A stretch of 64,000 nt of DNA from Haloarcula limicola (lineage in GTDB: Archaea > Halobacteriota > Halobacteria > Halobacteriales > Haloarculaceae). Shown piece after piece: positions 1-7,881 of this stretch. The notes beneath the pieces are model-generated. The model made no database searches and was not told where the DNA came from. It worked only from the letters and a program-made list of their open reading frames with translations. How positions within the stretch are numbered: the stretch's first letter is position 1; each line of letters begins with the position of its first letter. A program made the position numbers and the translations under genes. The stretch is from NCBI RefSeq assembly GCF_010119205.1, contig NZ_WRXM01000002.1, positions 116,982-180,981 on the forward strand, written 5' to 3'.

Positions 1-182
1 TTGAGCGCGTAGCGCGCTTCCTTGCGGTTGTCGGCGTAGCCGAGCACGTCCCGCAGGACGATGAGCAGGGGGACCCCCGACTCGCCGTGCGGGCCGGCTC
101 CGGCCTTGACCGTAAACGTCGCCGTCTTGCGCTCTACGGGCCAGCTGTCCGGCACCGAGAGTCGCTTCTGATGCTTACTCAT
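1..182 (-). CDS. rps4e: 30S ribosomal protein S4e (N-terminal part, cut by window edge)
   Basis: The first 60 residues are visible; the rest lies beyond the window start. The N-terminus begins [20 protein letters not shown], the typical archaeal/eukaryotic S4e opening, followed by a basic [10 protein letters not shown] stretch and [18 protein letters not shown], the start of the S4-like RNA-binding fold. The ATG overlaps the stop codon of rpl24 (ATGA), so the two are translationally coupled. S4e is an archaeal/eukaryotic-specific small-subunit protein. This is the last gene seen of the operon that starts near 7191. Confidence 0.96.
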   Translation of the reverse strand, partial: MSKHQKRLSVPDSWPVERKTATFTVKAGAGPHGESGVPLLIVLRDVLGYADNRKEARYAL

Positions 183-541
183 GCGGAATCATCCTCCGAT
201 TCGAGACGCGCCTCGCGCTCGTCGTCTTCGAGCGTCAGCTCGGTCACTCGAACGTTCGAGGTGTCGAGCGGGCGGGGGACCTCCTCGCCGTCGGTCTTCT
301 CGAGGACGACGTCCTCGACGTGGATGACGGCGTCCGTGAGGTCGACGTCGACGACTTCGGCCTCTTCGCCGGCGAAGTCGCCCCGGAGCACCTCGACGGT
401 GTCCCCGGCGTTGACGCGGACGTTTCGCTGGCCGTACTCCTCGCGGAGGTCGGCCGAGAGCGTGGCCCGCACCTGCTTGTGTCGCTCGTGGAGCGGTGCG
501 CGTCGTTGACTCGTTCGCTGTTTGTCTGGTTGCTTGCTCAT
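179..541 (-). CDS. rpl24: 50S ribosomal protein L24
   Basis: This 120-residue protein has the KOW motif at about residues 41-70 ([20 protein letters not shown]), which binds 23S rRNA during early assembly of the large subunit. The basic N-terminus ([20 protein letters not shown]) is the archaeal/eukaryotic L26e type, and the C-terminus is very acidic, as expected for a halophile. It starts 4 bp after rpl14 and its stop overlaps the rps4e start. Length and context match archaeal L24. Confidence 0.97.
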   Translation of the reverse strand: MSKQPDKQRTSQRRAPLHERHKQVRATLSADLREEYGQRNVRVNAGDTVEVLRGDFAGEEAEVVDVDLTDAVIHVEDVVLEKTDGEEVPRPLDTSNVRVTELTLEDDEREARLESEDDSA

Positions 542-545
542 GGTT

Positions 546-944
546 CTATACGATCATCGTCGCTGCGGAGGCGACGCTTCCGAACCGTTCCGCGACTTCC
601 CGCGAGATCGGACCTTTCAGCTCGGTCCCGCGCGGGTCCTCGTTCTCGTCCACGATGACGGCCGCGTTGTCTTCGAACTTGACGCGGGTGCCGTCGGGAC
701 GGCGGATCGGCTTTCGCTGGCGGACGACGACGGCTTCGAGCACCTGACGACGCATCTCGGGCGTCCCCTTGGTGACCGACACCGTGATCTTGTCGCCCAG
801 ACCGGCCTTCGGATGCCGGTTCTTCGTCCCCGAGTAGCCGTGGACGGAGATGACCTTCAGCTCGCGTGCGCCCGTGTTGTCGGCACACGTGATGAGCGAG
901 CCCTTCTCCAGTCCTTGGGTGACGTCTGCGTTGAGCGCCTCCAT
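546..944 (-). CDS. rpl14: 50S ribosomal protein L14
   Basis: This 132-residue protein contains the L14 signature [19 protein letters not shown] (residues 18-36) and the conserved [10 protein letters not shown] and [17 protein letters not shown] segments. L14 sits at the subunit interface next to the sarcin-ricin region. Its start overlaps the rps17 stop by one base. It belongs to the long co-transcribed ribosomal operon. Confidence 0.98.
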   Translation of the reverse strand: MEALNADVTQGLEKGSLITCADNTGARELKVISVHGYSGTKNRHPKAGLGDKITVSVTKGTPEMRRQVLEAVVVRQRKPIRRPDGTRVKFEDNAAVIVDENEDPRGTELKGPISREVAERFGSVASAATMIV

Positions 945-1297
945 TAGTTCTCACCGTCCTCTACGCCGTCCGTGGCCTCGTCCGAGCCCACACTGACGAC
1001 GACGTGACTCTTCGTCTTCGAGAGCGGTCGACACTCTGCTATCGTGACCGTGTCACCGACCGCGAGGTCGAGACAGTCGGGTGCGTGAGCCGGAACGCGG
1101 CTCCGCCGCTTCATGAAGCGGTCGTATTTCGGCACCTTCACGTCGTACTCGCGTTCGACGACGACGGTCTTCTCCATGTCAGTGGAAGCGACCTCACCGT
1201 CCAGCGTCTGACCGCGCACGGAGAGCTCTCCGTGGAACGGGCAGTTCTGGTCGGTACAGGTCGTTTCCGGTTCCTGTACGTTCAGTCCTAGCGCCAT
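944..1297 (-). CDS. rps17: 30S ribosomal protein S17
   Basis: This 117-residue protein has an OB-fold core with the motifs [20 protein letters not shown] and [11 protein letters not shown], which are diagnostic of archaeal S17/eukaryotic S11. An N-terminal extension carries two cysteines (Cys14 and Cys19 in [10 protein letters not shown]), typical of the archaeal form and absent from bacterial S17. The first 10 bases overlap the end of the RNase P component gene. It is a primary 16S rRNA binder. Confidence 0.97.
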   Translation of the reverse strand: MALGLNVQEPETTCTDQNCPFHGELSVRGQTLDGEVASTDMEKTVVVEREYDVKVPKYDRFMKRRSRVPAHAPDCLDLAVGDTVTIAECRPLSKTKSHVVVSVGSDEATDGVEDGEN

Positions 1298-1572
1298 TTG
1301 GAATCACCTGAATTCTCTGTGCGACGAGCGGGACGGGCGACGAGCGTCTCGCCCTCGACGCGGACTCGCTGCCCGCGTACGTCGAAGGCGAACGTCGCGC
1401 CGTCCTTCGGCACGTGCCACACCCGGTCTGCCCCCTCGATGGTCAGCGTCTGGGTCGTCTCGACGACGACCGCTCCGCTGATGCCGACGGCGTCCGGATT
1501 GGACGCGGCGACGACCTCGACGTCGAGGCCGACGAGTTCGTGACGGGGGAGCGTCTCGGGTGTCAGTGGCAT
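1288..1572 (-). CDS. rnp1: Ribonuclease P protein component 1 (Rpp29/Pop4 homologue)
   Basis: This 94-residue protein is read in the frame that starts at the ATG at 1572. It shows the Rpp29 core [20 protein letters not shown] followed by [16 protein letters not shown] and a [14 protein letters not shown] strand, giving the Sm-like barrel. It is a protein subunit of the archaeal RNase P ribonucleoprotein that trims 5' ends of pre-tRNAs. The position between rpl29 and rps17 is the standard archaeal one. I preferred 1572 over longer upstream reading because it forms a TAATG-type overlap with the rpl29 stop and the extra upstream residues look like out-of-frame L29. Confidence 0.93.
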   Translation of the reverse strand: MPLTPETLPRHELVGLDVEVVAASNPDAVGISGAVVVETTQTLTIEGADRVWHVPKDGATFAFDVRGQRVRVEGETLVARPARRTENSGDSKWR

Positions 1573-1787
1573 TATTCGTTCTCCTGAAGGTCGCCGTCTT
1601 CGCGCTGAATCGTCTTGATCCGGGCGATGGCCTTCTTCAGTTCCTTGATGCGACCCGGGTTCTCCGGGGCACCACCCGCGGCCTGCACGGCCCGGGCGTT
1701 GAGCAGTTCCGTCTTGAGGTCGTCGAGTTCCGCCTCTCGCTCGGCGGCCGTCATGTCGCGAACTTCCTGGACGTGGAGGACGGTCAT
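1572..1787 (-). CDS. rpl29: 50S ribosomal protein L29
   Basis: A 71-residue two-helix protein: MTVLHVQEVRDMTAAEREAE then LDDLKTELLNARAVQAAGG and PGRIKELKKAIARIKTIQRE, the classic L29 coiled-coil pattern. It lies near the exit of the peptide tunnel. The start codon overlaps the rps3 stop codon (ATGA), and its own stop overlaps the rnp1 start. The gene is short and sits inside larger shadow reading frames, but length and motifs fit L29 exactly. Confidence 0.95.
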   Translation of the reverse strand: MTVLHVQEVRDMTAAEREAELDDLKTELLNARAVQAAGGAPENPGRIKELKKAIARIKTIQREDGDLQENE

Positions 1788-2719
1788 TCTTCGTCGTCCT
1801 CCTCGTCTTCCATCTCGCCCATGAGCTCTTCGGCTTCGGCCTCGACGTCCTCGTCGAGTTCCTCGTCGACGGCGTCTTCGAGTTCGTCGACATCGACGTC
1901 CTCGACGTCCTCGTCGGTCGGAACGTCGACCTCTTCCGCGACGACTTCCTCTTCGACCTCGGTCTCCTCGTCGCGTCCGTCGTCGGCGACCTGCTCGTCG
2001 CCGTCGTCGGGTTCGTCGGAGACCTCGACGTCGGCGCCCTCGACGCTCTCGTCTTCGGGCTCGCCTTCGAGGAGTTCCTCGACCGACTCGCCGTCGGTCT
2101 CGGCGACGTAGTCCTCGACCTCGACGTCCTCGTAGATCTCGAAGTCGTCGGGGAGTTCGGCGTTCGGCGGGATGATCTTCACCCGCACGCCGATGGTGCC
2201 GAGTTTCATCACGGCGACGCCGACGCCGCTGTCGACGATGTCCTCGGCGGGTTCGCCGTTGTGCTTGATGTAGCCGCGGTTGAACTTCTCGACGCGCGAG
2301 CGGGCGCCCGTGACCTTCCCGGAGAGGACGATCTCGGCACCCTTCGCGCCGGCTTCCATGATGCGGTCGATCGTGGTGTGACCGGCCTTTCGGAAGTACC
2401 AACCGCGTTCGAGCGCGTTGCCCAGACGGTCCGCGACGATGCGGGCGTTGAGGTCCGGCTCGTCGACTTCCTGCACGTCGATCTGCGGGTCGTCGAGGTC
2501 GAACCGGTCTTCGAGTTCCGTCGTGATCTTGCGGATGTTCTTCCCGCCCTTACCGATGACCATCCCGGGCTTCTCGGCTTTGAGGACGATCTGAGTCCCC
2601 ATCGGGGTCTTGGCGACGTCCATGCCGCCGTAGCCCGCGCGACCGAGTTCGTCCGCGAAGAACTCGTCGATCTGGGTCCGCTGAAGGCCGTCTTCGATGA
2701 ACTGCTGTTCGTCCGCCAT
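1784..2719 (-). CDS. rps3: 30S ribosomal protein S3 with long acidic C-terminal tail
   Basis: This 311-residue protein has a type II KH domain with the GxxG loop VIGKGGKN at residues 54-61. The S3 C-terminal domain follows at about 90-190 (ALERGWYFRKAGHTTIDRIM, LGTIGVRVKI). Residues from about 197 to 311 form a nearly uninterrupted Asp/Glu tail with no lysine and one arginine (R249). The ATG at 2719 is chosen because it overlaps the rpl22 stop and gives the normal S3 start; the longer upstream reading is antisense-like shadow. S3 helps form the mRNA entry site. Acidic tails are common in halophile ribosomal proteins, but this one is over a third of the protein. Confidence 0.96.
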   Translation of the reverse strand: MADEQQFIEDGLQRTQIDEFFADELGRAGYGGMDVAKTPMGTQIVLKAEKPGMVIGKGGKNIRKITTELEDRFDLDDPQIDVQEVDEPDLNARIVADRLGNALERGWYFRKAGHTTIDRIMEAGAKGAEIVLSGKVTGARSRVEKFNRGYIKHNGEPAEDIVDSGVGVAVMKLGTIGVRVKIIPPNAELPDDFEIYEDVEVEDYVAETDGESVEELLEGEPEDESVEGADVEVSDEPDDGDEQVADDGRDEETEVEEEVVAEEVDVPTDEDVEDVDVDELEDAVDEELDEDVEAEAEELMGEMEDEEDDEE

Positions 2720-3180
2720 TATTCCTCGACCTCCTCTAGGACGAGTTCGACGTCGACCAGCGTGGAGTTCCAGGCGGAGGCCCGGCCCATCGCGCGCGGT
2801 TTGCGACCCTGCTGCTCGCCGACCTTGTGGGCGGCGACGTGCATGATCTCCATGGCTTCGCCGTCGAAGCCCTGGTGGTCGGCGTTGCCGACGGCGTTCT
2901 CCAGCAGGTCGATGAAGGCCTCGCTGGCCTTCTCCGGGTAGCGACCGGCGTCCCAGCCGTCGACCTTGCTCTTGTGGCCGACGCCCGAGTTGTGCTGTTT
3001 GAACGCGACCGGCTGGTCGCCCTCGATGACCGCTTCGAGGAACTCGACGGCGTCGCCCGCCGTCTTGCCCTTGATCTCTCGGGCGACGGCCTTGCTGTGC
3101 TTGTGGCTCATCTGCCGCTCCCGGAGCATGGCTTTCGCGGTGGTCTCCGGGTCGGCGTCGACTGAGTAGCTGATTCCCAT
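2719..3180 (-). CDS. rpl22: 50S ribosomal protein L22
   Basis: This 153-residue protein begins MGISYSVDADPETTAKAMLR and contains MSHKHSKAVAREIKGKTA and the archaeal L22 tail QGRKPRAMGRASAWNSTLVD, which reaches into the exit tunnel. It is separated by 2 bp from rps19 and overlaps the rps3 start. The length is typical of archaeal L22/eukaryotic L17. Confidence 0.97.
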   Translation of the reverse strand: MGISYSVDADPETTAKAMLRERQMSHKHSKAVAREIKGKTAGDAVEFLEAVIEGDQPVAFKQHNSGVGHKSKVDGWDAGRYPEKASEAFIDLLENAVGNADHQGFDGEAMEIMHVAAHKVGEQQGRKPRAMGRASAWNSTLVDVELVLEEVEE

Positions 3181-3182
3181 GA

Positions 3183-3605
3183 TTACTTGAGCGGTACGAA
3201 CTTCGAGGAGCGTGTCGCCCCGATACCGGCCTGACCGTGTTCGACGTCGCTACGGGTGAGCTGGAACTCACCGAGGTAGTGACCGAGCATCGCGGGCTCG
3301 ACTTTGACGCGCTCGAAGCTCTGGCCGGCGTGGACGGCGAAGGTGATGTCGACCATCTCCGGCAGCACCGGCATGTCGCGCAGGTGCGTCCGGATCGGGT
3401 CGTTCGCCGTCTCCTCCTCCTCGGCATCGCGGGCCTTCTCGAGCAGTTTCTGCTTCTCCTCGGTCAGACCGCGTTCGATACTTCGCCGCTGGCGAGCGGG
3501 GAGCAGTTCCGCGACTTCCTCGAGCTCCATCTCCTGCAGCTCGTCGAGCGTGTGGCCGCGGAAGGAGAACTCTCCTTCGTGGCCGATTTGATATTCCGAA
3601 CTCAT
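3183..3605 (-). CDS. rps19: 30S ribosomal protein S19
   Basis: This 140-residue protein has the S19 core: [20 protein letters not shown] followed by [17 protein letters not shown] and the C-terminal [13 protein letters not shown]. The N-terminus ([20 protein letters not shown] and [11 protein letters not shown]) is the archaeal/eukaryotic S15-type extension. The start overlaps the end of rpl2 by four bases. S19 sits in the head of the small subunit. Confidence 0.97.
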   Translation of the reverse strand: MSSEYQIGHEGEFSFRGHTLDELQEMELEEVAELLPARQRRSIERGLTEEKQKLLEKARDAEEEETANDPIRTHLRDMPVLPEMVDITFAVHAGQSFERVKVEPAMLGHYLGEFQLTRSDVEHGQAGIGATRSSKFVPLK

Positions 3606-4324
3606 TCATTGCCACCTCGGCCGGTCCGCTTCGAGGCGATGTCCCCGACCTTGCGTCCCGGCGGCGTGTTACGCGAGACGGACTTGGGCTTGCCGGGGTG
3701 TTGCCGGCCGCCGCCACCGAAGGGGTGGTCGACGGCGTTCATCGCCACACCGCGGACGTTTGGCCACTTCGTCCCGCGCGCTTTCATCTTGTGATACTTG
3801 TTTCCGGCCTTGACCATCGGCTTGTCAGTTCGGCCGCCGCCGGCGACGACGCCGACGGTGGCGCGACACTGCGGGTCCAGGCGCTTCATCTCCCCGGAGG
3901 GGAGCTTCACGACCGCGACGTTGCGGTCGTGGGTGAGCAGCGTGGCGTTGACGCCCGACGAGCGGGCGAAGCGCCCGCCGTCGCCGGGGCTGGACTCGAC
4001 GTTACAGACCGGGACCCCCTCGGGGATCTCCGCGAGCGGGAGCGTGTTCCCGGGAGCGATCTCGGCGCTGACGCCGACCTGCAGTTCGTCGCCGACGCCG
4101 ACGCCCTCGGGCGCGAGCACGAGGCGGCGGTCGCCGTCCTCGAACTCGACGGCCGCGACGGGTGCCGAGCGAGCCGGGTCGTGTTCGATGTCCACGACCG
4201 TGCCGGCGATGACGTCGCCGTCCTCGACTTTCCGGTGCTGTAGGTCTGCCTTGTAGCGGTGGGAGGGCGCCCGGAACGTGGACGTCCCGCGACCGCGTCG
4301 TTGTCCCTGAATTCGTCGTCCCAT
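3602..4324 (-). CDS. rpl2: 50S ribosomal protein L2
   Basis: This 240-residue protein begins [20 protein letters not shown]. The peptidyl-transferase-associated histidine lies at residue 200, in [11 protein letters not shown]. Other L2 marks are [39 protein letters not shown] and the basic C-terminal [17 protein letters not shown]. The ATG at 4324 lies 2 bp after the rpl23 stop. L2 binds 23S rRNA and is needed for subunit joining. Confidence 0.98.
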   Translation of the reverse strand: MGRRIQGQRRGRGTSTFRAPSHRYKADLQHRKVEDGDVIAGTVVDIEHDPARSAPVAAVEFEDGDRRLVLAPEGVGVGDELQVGVSAEIAPGNTLPLAEIPEGVPVCNVESSPGDGGRFARSSGVNATLLTHDRNVAVVKLPSGEMKRLDPQCRATVGVVAGGGRTDKPMVKAGNKYHKMKARGTKWPNVRGVAMNAVDHPFGGGGRQHPGKPKSVSRNTPPGRKVGDIASKRTGRGGNE

Positions 4325-4326
4325 CG

Positions 4327-4584
4327 TTAGAACACCCCGATCCTGGAGGCGACTTCCTGGGCGTCGTCGTCTTCGGAGAGACGCACGACGGCCTTCTTGA
4401 CGCCGTCCATCGTGTTCTGCGTGTTCACGTCCACGACCGAGACCTCGTACTGGGACTCGATGGCGGATGCCACGTCGTCCTTGTTGGCTCGGTCGTCGAC
4501 GACGAACTGGAGCTTGTTGTCGAAGTCCATGTCGTTCATGGCCTTCTCCGTGACGTGCGGGTACTTGATGACGTCCCAGCTCAT
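4327..4584 (-). CDS. rpl23: 50S ribosomal protein L23
   Basis: This short 85-residue protein begins MSWDVIKYPHVTEKAMNDMD and contains KLQFVVDDRANKDDVASAIE and VDVNTQNTMDGVKKAVVRL, the archaeal L23 pattern. L23 lines the tunnel exit and is the docking site for SRP. The ATG overlaps the rpl4 stop (ATGA). Confidence 0.97.
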   Translation of the reverse strand: MSWDVIKYPHVTEKAMNDMDFDNKLQFVVDDRANKDDVASAIESQYEVSVVDVNTQNTMDGVKKAVVRLSEDDDAQEVASRIGVF

Positions 4585-5321
4585 CGGTCCGCGACCTCCT
4601 CGACGGCGGATTCGGTGAAGACGGTGAGCCGACCGGGCTGTGCGCCGGGCGCGAGGTCTTCCGCGTTGACCTCGCGCGCGGTCGCCACGTCGACGCCCGC
4701 GAGGTTGCGGGCGGCCTTCGACGGCTCGTCACTGGTCACGAACAGGATGGAAGACGGGCGGCGGTACTTCCGGCCGCGCGACTTCCCCTGTCCGGCCTTG
4801 ATCTTCGTCTCGTCCGCGCGCTCGACGTCCGCGTGAAGCGAGAGCGCCTCCAGCAGGGAGACGACCTCCTGGGTCTTCACGAGGTCCTCGAAGTCGTCGG
4901 AGACGACGACGGGGACCTCCTCGCGGTCGAACTCGTGGCCGCGGTCGGCGACGAGTTCGGCGTCCGTCGTGGCGGCGAGCGCCGAGCGGACGGCGAGTTG
5001 GCGTTCCTTGTCGTTCAGGTCGAGCGACCGGTCCTTCTCGGCTTTCGGCGGGTGGGCCACGCGGCCCTTGACCGCCTGCGGGACGCGGCGGGCACGGCCG
5101 TCCTGCTTCGGGACGTGCGCCTGTCCGCGACCGCTACCGAACGATTCGGCCGGGGTACGGAGACCGGCGTACTCGTCGGTCCCGTAGTCCTGCTTTCGGT
5201 TTGCCTGGGCGGCGCGAACGGCCTTCTGGATGAGGTCGGTCCGCACGGGCGTCTCGAAGACGTCCGGCAGGTCGACCTCGCCGTCGGCCTCGCCGTCCAG
5301 ATCGTAGATAGTTGCCTGCAT
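4581..5321 (-). CDS. rpl4: 50S ribosomal protein L4 (L4e/L1e type)
   Basis: This 246-residue protein carries the archaeal L4 features VRTDLIQKAVRAAQANRKQD, GSGRGQAHVPKQDGRARRVP (the internal loop reaching the tunnel), PPKAEKDRSLDLNDKERQLA and GQGKSRGRKYRRPSSILFVT. It lies 3 bp after rpl3 and overlaps rpl23. L4 shapes the polypeptide exit tunnel. Length is normal for archaea. Confidence 0.97.
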   Translation of the reverse strand: MQATIYDLDGEADGEVDLPDVFETPVRTDLIQKAVRAAQANRKQDYGTDEYAGLRTPAESFGSGRGQAHVPKQDGRARRVPQAVKGRVAHPPKAEKDRSLDLNDKERQLAVRSALAATTDAELVADRGHEFDREEVPVVVSDDFEDLVKTQEVVSLLEALSLHADVERADETKIKAGQGKSRGRKYRRPSSILFVTSDEPSKAARNLAGVDVATAREVNAEDLAPGAQPGRLTVFTESAVEEVADR

Positions 5322-5324
5322 GGG

Positions 5325-6341
5325 TTATCCCTGGTTCGATTCGGTGGAGACGTAGCGCACCTCGGGGTCGAGGCGCGGCTGGTCGTTCGGTCGCACCGCG
5401 GGGCGGAAGCGCACCAGGCGCTTGTCCGGCCCGGGCACCGAGCCCTTCACCAGCGTGTACGGCCCGTCGACCTCGCCGTAGTTGACGAAGCCGCCGTCGA
5501 CGGTGGCCTCGTCGCCCTCGCCGATGTCGACGAGGCGCTTGTTCAGCTCGGTGCGCTGGTGGTAGCCGGTCTGGCCCTGCTGAGGGACCGTCGAGCGCAC
5601 GCGGGAGGGATTCCACGGGCCGAGGTTACCGATCCGGCGCCGCCAGCCCTGCCGGGCGTGCTTGCCCTTTCGCTTCTGGACGCCCCAGCGCTTGACGGGA
5701 CCCTGCGTCCCCTTGCCCTTGGTGACGCCCGCGACGTCGGTGTACTCACCGGCGCGGAACACGTCGTTCATCGCGTGTTCCCCGCCGTCACCGACGAGTT
5801 CGAGCGCGTAGTCGAGGCGCTCGGAGAGCGAGCTACCGCCGACGCGAGTCTCCATCACGTCGGGCTTTTTCTTCGGGACGCTCGGGACGGCGTCGGGGAC
5901 GGTGTGCGTGATGAGGCGCACGTCCCCGAGGTTCCCATTGTCGAGTGCGTCGCGTACCTGTTCCTCTGCAGCGTCCGGGTCGTGGTCCTCCGGCAGGTCG
6001 AGAGTCCGGTCGAGTTCGCCGTGGAACTCGTCGGTCCAGACCTCCGTCAGCGGACGCTTGCCGTACGGCGTATCCTCGTACGCTCGCAGGGCGACGGCGC
6101 GCATCGGCGGCGTCTCGACGACCGTCACCGGGACGGTCTCCTCCATCCCCTCGCGGGGGGAGTCGGGTTCGTCGTTGACGAGCACGACGTGAGTCATGCC
6201 TGCCTTGTAGCCGGCGAACCCTTGGACGCCCGCCTGCCCGTCGTCGGACGGCCAGCTGTTGAAGCGGGGCGTCTCGGTCGTCGAGCGCTTGCGCGGGCCG
6301 AAGCCCAGCGAGCCTTTGCGTGGTCTGCTTGGTTGTGGCAT
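5325..6341 (-). CDS. rpl3: 50S ribosomal protein L3
   Basis: This 338-residue archaeal/eukaryotic-type L3 begins MPQPSRPRKGSLGFGPRKRS. The central signature is KGKGTQGPVKRWGVQKRKGK, followed by GWRRRIGNLGPWNPSRVRST and the basic extension toward the peptidyl-transferase centre. It is the first ribosomal gene of the cluster and lies 4 bp after the upstream SPOUT methyltransferase gene. Confidence 0.98.
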   Translation of the reverse strand: MPQPSRPRKGSLGFGPRKRSTTETPRFNSWPSDDGQAGVQGFAGYKAGMTHVVLVNDEPDSPREGMEETVPVTVVETPPMRAVALRAYEDTPYGKRPLTEVWTDEFHGELDRTLDLPEDHDPDAAEEQVRDALDNGNLGDVRLITHTVPDAVPSVPKKKPDVMETRVGGSSLSERLDYALELVGDGGEHAMNDVFRAGEYTDVAGVTKGKGTQGPVKRWGVQKRKGKHARQGWRRRIGNLGPWNPSRVRSTVPQQGQTGYHQRTELNKRLVDIGEGDEATVDGGFVNYGEVDGPYTLVKGSVPGPDKRLVRFRPAVRPNDQPRLDPEVRYVSTESNQG

Positions 6342-6345
6342 ACGT

Positions 6346-7191
6346 TTACTCCGTGAGGGTTAGACAGGCGAGGGAGGCGAACATCGCTTCTTCCGTTCGC
6401 ACCACCTCGCTGCCCTGGTTCGGAACCGTATTCAGCCAGAGGTCGAACCCTGTGGGGTCGTCGCCTGTCTGGTCTCCGCCGACGGAGCCCGGGTCCACGT
6501 CGAGTATCGACGGTAACCCCCGCTCGGGTGCTCCGAAGGCGACTGTCAGGCCGCCCTCGGCGTCCCGGCGCTCGACCAGCTGGCCGAGACGCCGCGTCGT
6601 CGCCGGCTCACCGTATCGCGATGACGCGATGGTGAGTCCGGCGTCGTCACGCGAGAGTGCCGCATCGAGGTCCGCGGTAACGACGTCGAACCCCGGCGTG
6701 GGGTGATCGACGAGTTTCGCCCGGACCGGCCGTCGCGAAGAGACCCTGACGGTTACGCGCTCCCCCTCCGCCGCTTCCATTCCGTCTGGAACGGGGAGGG
6801 AGATCGGGTGTTGCATGCCGCAATTGACCCGGACGCGCCCATCAGCTCCGACCTCGGTCACGATTCCCTGTCTTAACGACCCCGAACCCTCAGATCCGGA
6901 GCCGGTCTGTGAACGCACGCGGAGCGGCGGCAGGACGCCGACGTACTCCAGTTCGTCCCGCTTGCCCCACATCTCCTTTCGGAGGTGCGGGGGCGTCGCG
7001 GCGTACCGCAGCACGGTTTCGACGAACCCGTCTTCCCACTTGCCCGCCCCGTCTGGGTCGGGGAACACTGTCAGCCGATCGGCCCGGAAGACGGTGGCCG
7101 CGCGGGCCACGTATCCGAGCTTGCGAGTCGCCTCGCGGCGGTCTTCGGCTTCCCGTGTGAGGGAAGACGGCACGAGTACGCTGGTCGTCAT
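6346..7191 (-). CDS. SPOUT-family RNA methyltransferase (COG2106-like)
   Basis: This 281-residue protein is assigned to the archaeal SPOUT methyltransferase family with an inserted OB-like domain. The N-terminus MTTSVLVPSSLTREAEDRRE and RKLGYVARAATVFRADRLTV form the first part of the knot. Residues 60-110 hold PPHLRKEMWGKRDELEYVG, the middle (about 115-170) looks like a small beta-barrel insert (GIVTEVGADGRVRVNCGMQH), and the C-terminus AFGAPERGLPSILDVD plus LWLNTVPNQGSEVVRTEEA matches the SAM-binding knot. The ATG at 7191 is preferred because the upstream reading frame has no family similarity. A TATA-like element lies about 60 bp upstream. It heads the ribosomal operon with only 4 bp to rpl3, so an rRNA target is a reasonable inference, but the substrate is not visible. 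Confidence 0.85.
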   Translation of the reverse strand: MTTSVLVPSSLTREAEDRREATRKLGYVARAATVFRADRLTVFPDPDGAGKWEDGFVETVLRYAATPPHLRKEMWGKRDELEYVGVLPPLRVRSQTGSGSEGSGSLRQGIVTEVGADGRVRVNCGMQHPISLPVPDGMEAAEGERVTVRVSSRRPVRAKLVDHPTPGFDVVTADLDAALSRDDAGLTIASSRYGEPATTRRLGQLVERRDAEGGLTVAFGAPERGLPSILDVDPGSVGGDQTGDDPTGFDLWLNTVPNQGSEVVRTEEAMFASLACLTLTE

Positions 7192-7247
7192 GCCGTGACG
7201 CTTCCACGTCGCGCCACTAGACTGTGCCGATACTTCTCCGTCCCTAC

Positions 7248-7257
7248 GGTAAAAAGA
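7248..7257 (-). promoter_or_regulatory. Putative TATA box of the ribosomal operon
   Basis: Read on the minus strand, TCTTTTTACC lies about 57-66 nt upstream of the SPOUT methyltransferase ATG at 7191. This would leave a leader of roughly 30 nt. No other TATA-like element is seen closer to the start. Confidence 0.45.
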
Positions 7258-7428
7258 CCCCGCTTCGCGCGTGCGTTGAGACGCGTTCACACGGCCCGTC
7301 GCCGCCGATACCCCCCGAACAGCCCACCCGACCTTTGCCGGTTTCGAAAGGGTGGTCCGCGTAACGTGGCCGAACGATCCGGTAAGTCGAATGCCCTCAC
7401 GTCCCACGGTTTCCCCCGGAAAACGGAA

Positions 7429-7439
7429 GGCTTTTTACT
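7429..7439 (+). promoter_or_regulatory. Putative TATA box upstream of tRNA-Gly
   Basis: GGCTTTTTACT lies about 90 nt upstream of the mature tRNA-Gly 5' end, so the primary transcript would carry a leader of about 60 nt trimmed by RNase P. The stretch 7192-7524 between this operon start and the tRNA has no convincing protein gene. It does contain GCGCTGGTA (7470-7478), a copy of the first nine tRNA bases. Confidence 0.4.
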
Positions 7440-7524
7440 GTCACCCCCGCCAGATTGTGATGCAACAGGGCGCTGGTACCGAGCGGGCGCGGTGTGGCCG
7501 CGAGGGTCAGGGCGAACGAAGTGA

Positions 7525-7595
7525 GCGCTGGTAGTGTAGTGGTATCACGTGACCTTGCCATGGTCACAACAGGGGTTCAAATCCCCTCCAGCGCA
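7525..7595 (+). tRNA. tRNA-Gly (GCC anticodon)
   Basis: A complete cloverleaf of 71 nt: acceptor GCGCTGG pairs with CCAGCGC with discriminator A at 7595. The D arm contains TAGTGTAGTGGTATCAC, the anticodon stem TGACC/GGTCA closes the loop TTGCCAT (anticodon GCC), and the T arm is AGGGGTTCAAATCCCCT. No intron and no encoded CCA. It reads glycine GGC/GGU codons, abundant in this GC-rich genome. A partial copy of its 3' end follows at 7720-7741. Confidence 0.97.
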
Positions 7596-7668
7596 TTTCT
7601 ACGGCGAACAACTTCGGCGAGCACCGCGTAGCGTGTGCTCGCGATCGCGTGAGCCGTGAAATCGTACT

Positions 7669-7717
7669 GGAATTTGAACCCTATCAGTCGCGCGCAGCGA
7701 AGCGAGCACGTCTGATT
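7669..7717 (+). repeat. tRNA-associated hairpin segment, Gly copy
   Basis: This segment lies between tRNA-Gly and its 3' copy. It contains CCTATCAGTCGCGCGCAGCG (7680-7699) and a block ending GAGCACGTCTGATT (7701-7717). The same 20-nt block and 17 bases of the second occur downstream of tRNA-Leu at 57655-57674 and 57731-57747. The ends can pair (ATCAG/CTGAT and TTTGAACC/GGTTCAAA), so the unit may fold as a long hairpin with the T-loop copy in its 3' arm. No reading frame is evident. Confidence 0.75.
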
Positions 7718-7719
7718 CC

Positions 7720-7741
7720 GGTTCAAATCCCCTCCAGCGCA
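7720..7741 (+). repeat. Partial copy of the tRNA-Gly 3' end
   Basis: Twenty-two bases starting GGTTCAAATCC and ending CAGCGCA are identical to the last 22 bases of tRNA-Gly (7574-7595), including the discriminator A. The rest of the tRNA is absent. The copy starts exactly at the GG before the T-loop. Upstream, at 7669-7680, GGAATTTGAACC is an imperfect inverted version of the T arm, with a hairpin between (ATCAG at 7683-7687 against CTGAT at 7712-7716). Confidence 0.9.
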
Positions 7742-7775
7742 TCTCCTACGACCTTTTTCGTCGTCGGGTTTCCTC

Positions 7776-7881
7776 GTGAGCTGGAGGCTCACTGCGGGAA
7801 CCCTCCTCGAAAAACGTCGATGAAAAAGGCCGGAAGTCGCGCCTGCGGCGCGCTTCCGGTGAAACCGCGCCTCCGGCGCGG
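7776..7881. repeat. Three consecutive GC-rich hairpins in a non-coding gap
   Basis: The gap 7742-8020 has no supported gene. It holds three perfect inverted repeats: GTGAGC/GCTCAC (7776-7781 and 7787-7792), CCGGAAG/CTTCCGG (7830-7836 and 7853-7859, with inner GCGCC/GGCGC) and CCGCGCC/GGCGCGG (7865-7871 and 7875-7881). They could act in RNA as transcription termination or processing structures after the tRNA locus. Confidence 0.6.

Noticed and set aside
4833-6356. Long plus-strand open frame opposite rpl4 and rpl3
   Set aside because: It is antisense to two certain ribosomal genes, has no family features and reflects the high-GC codon pattern.
7352-7534. 60-codon frame running into tRNA-Gly
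   Set aside because: It overlaps the tRNA gene and shows no conserved features; the TATA element there is more simply the tRNA promoter.
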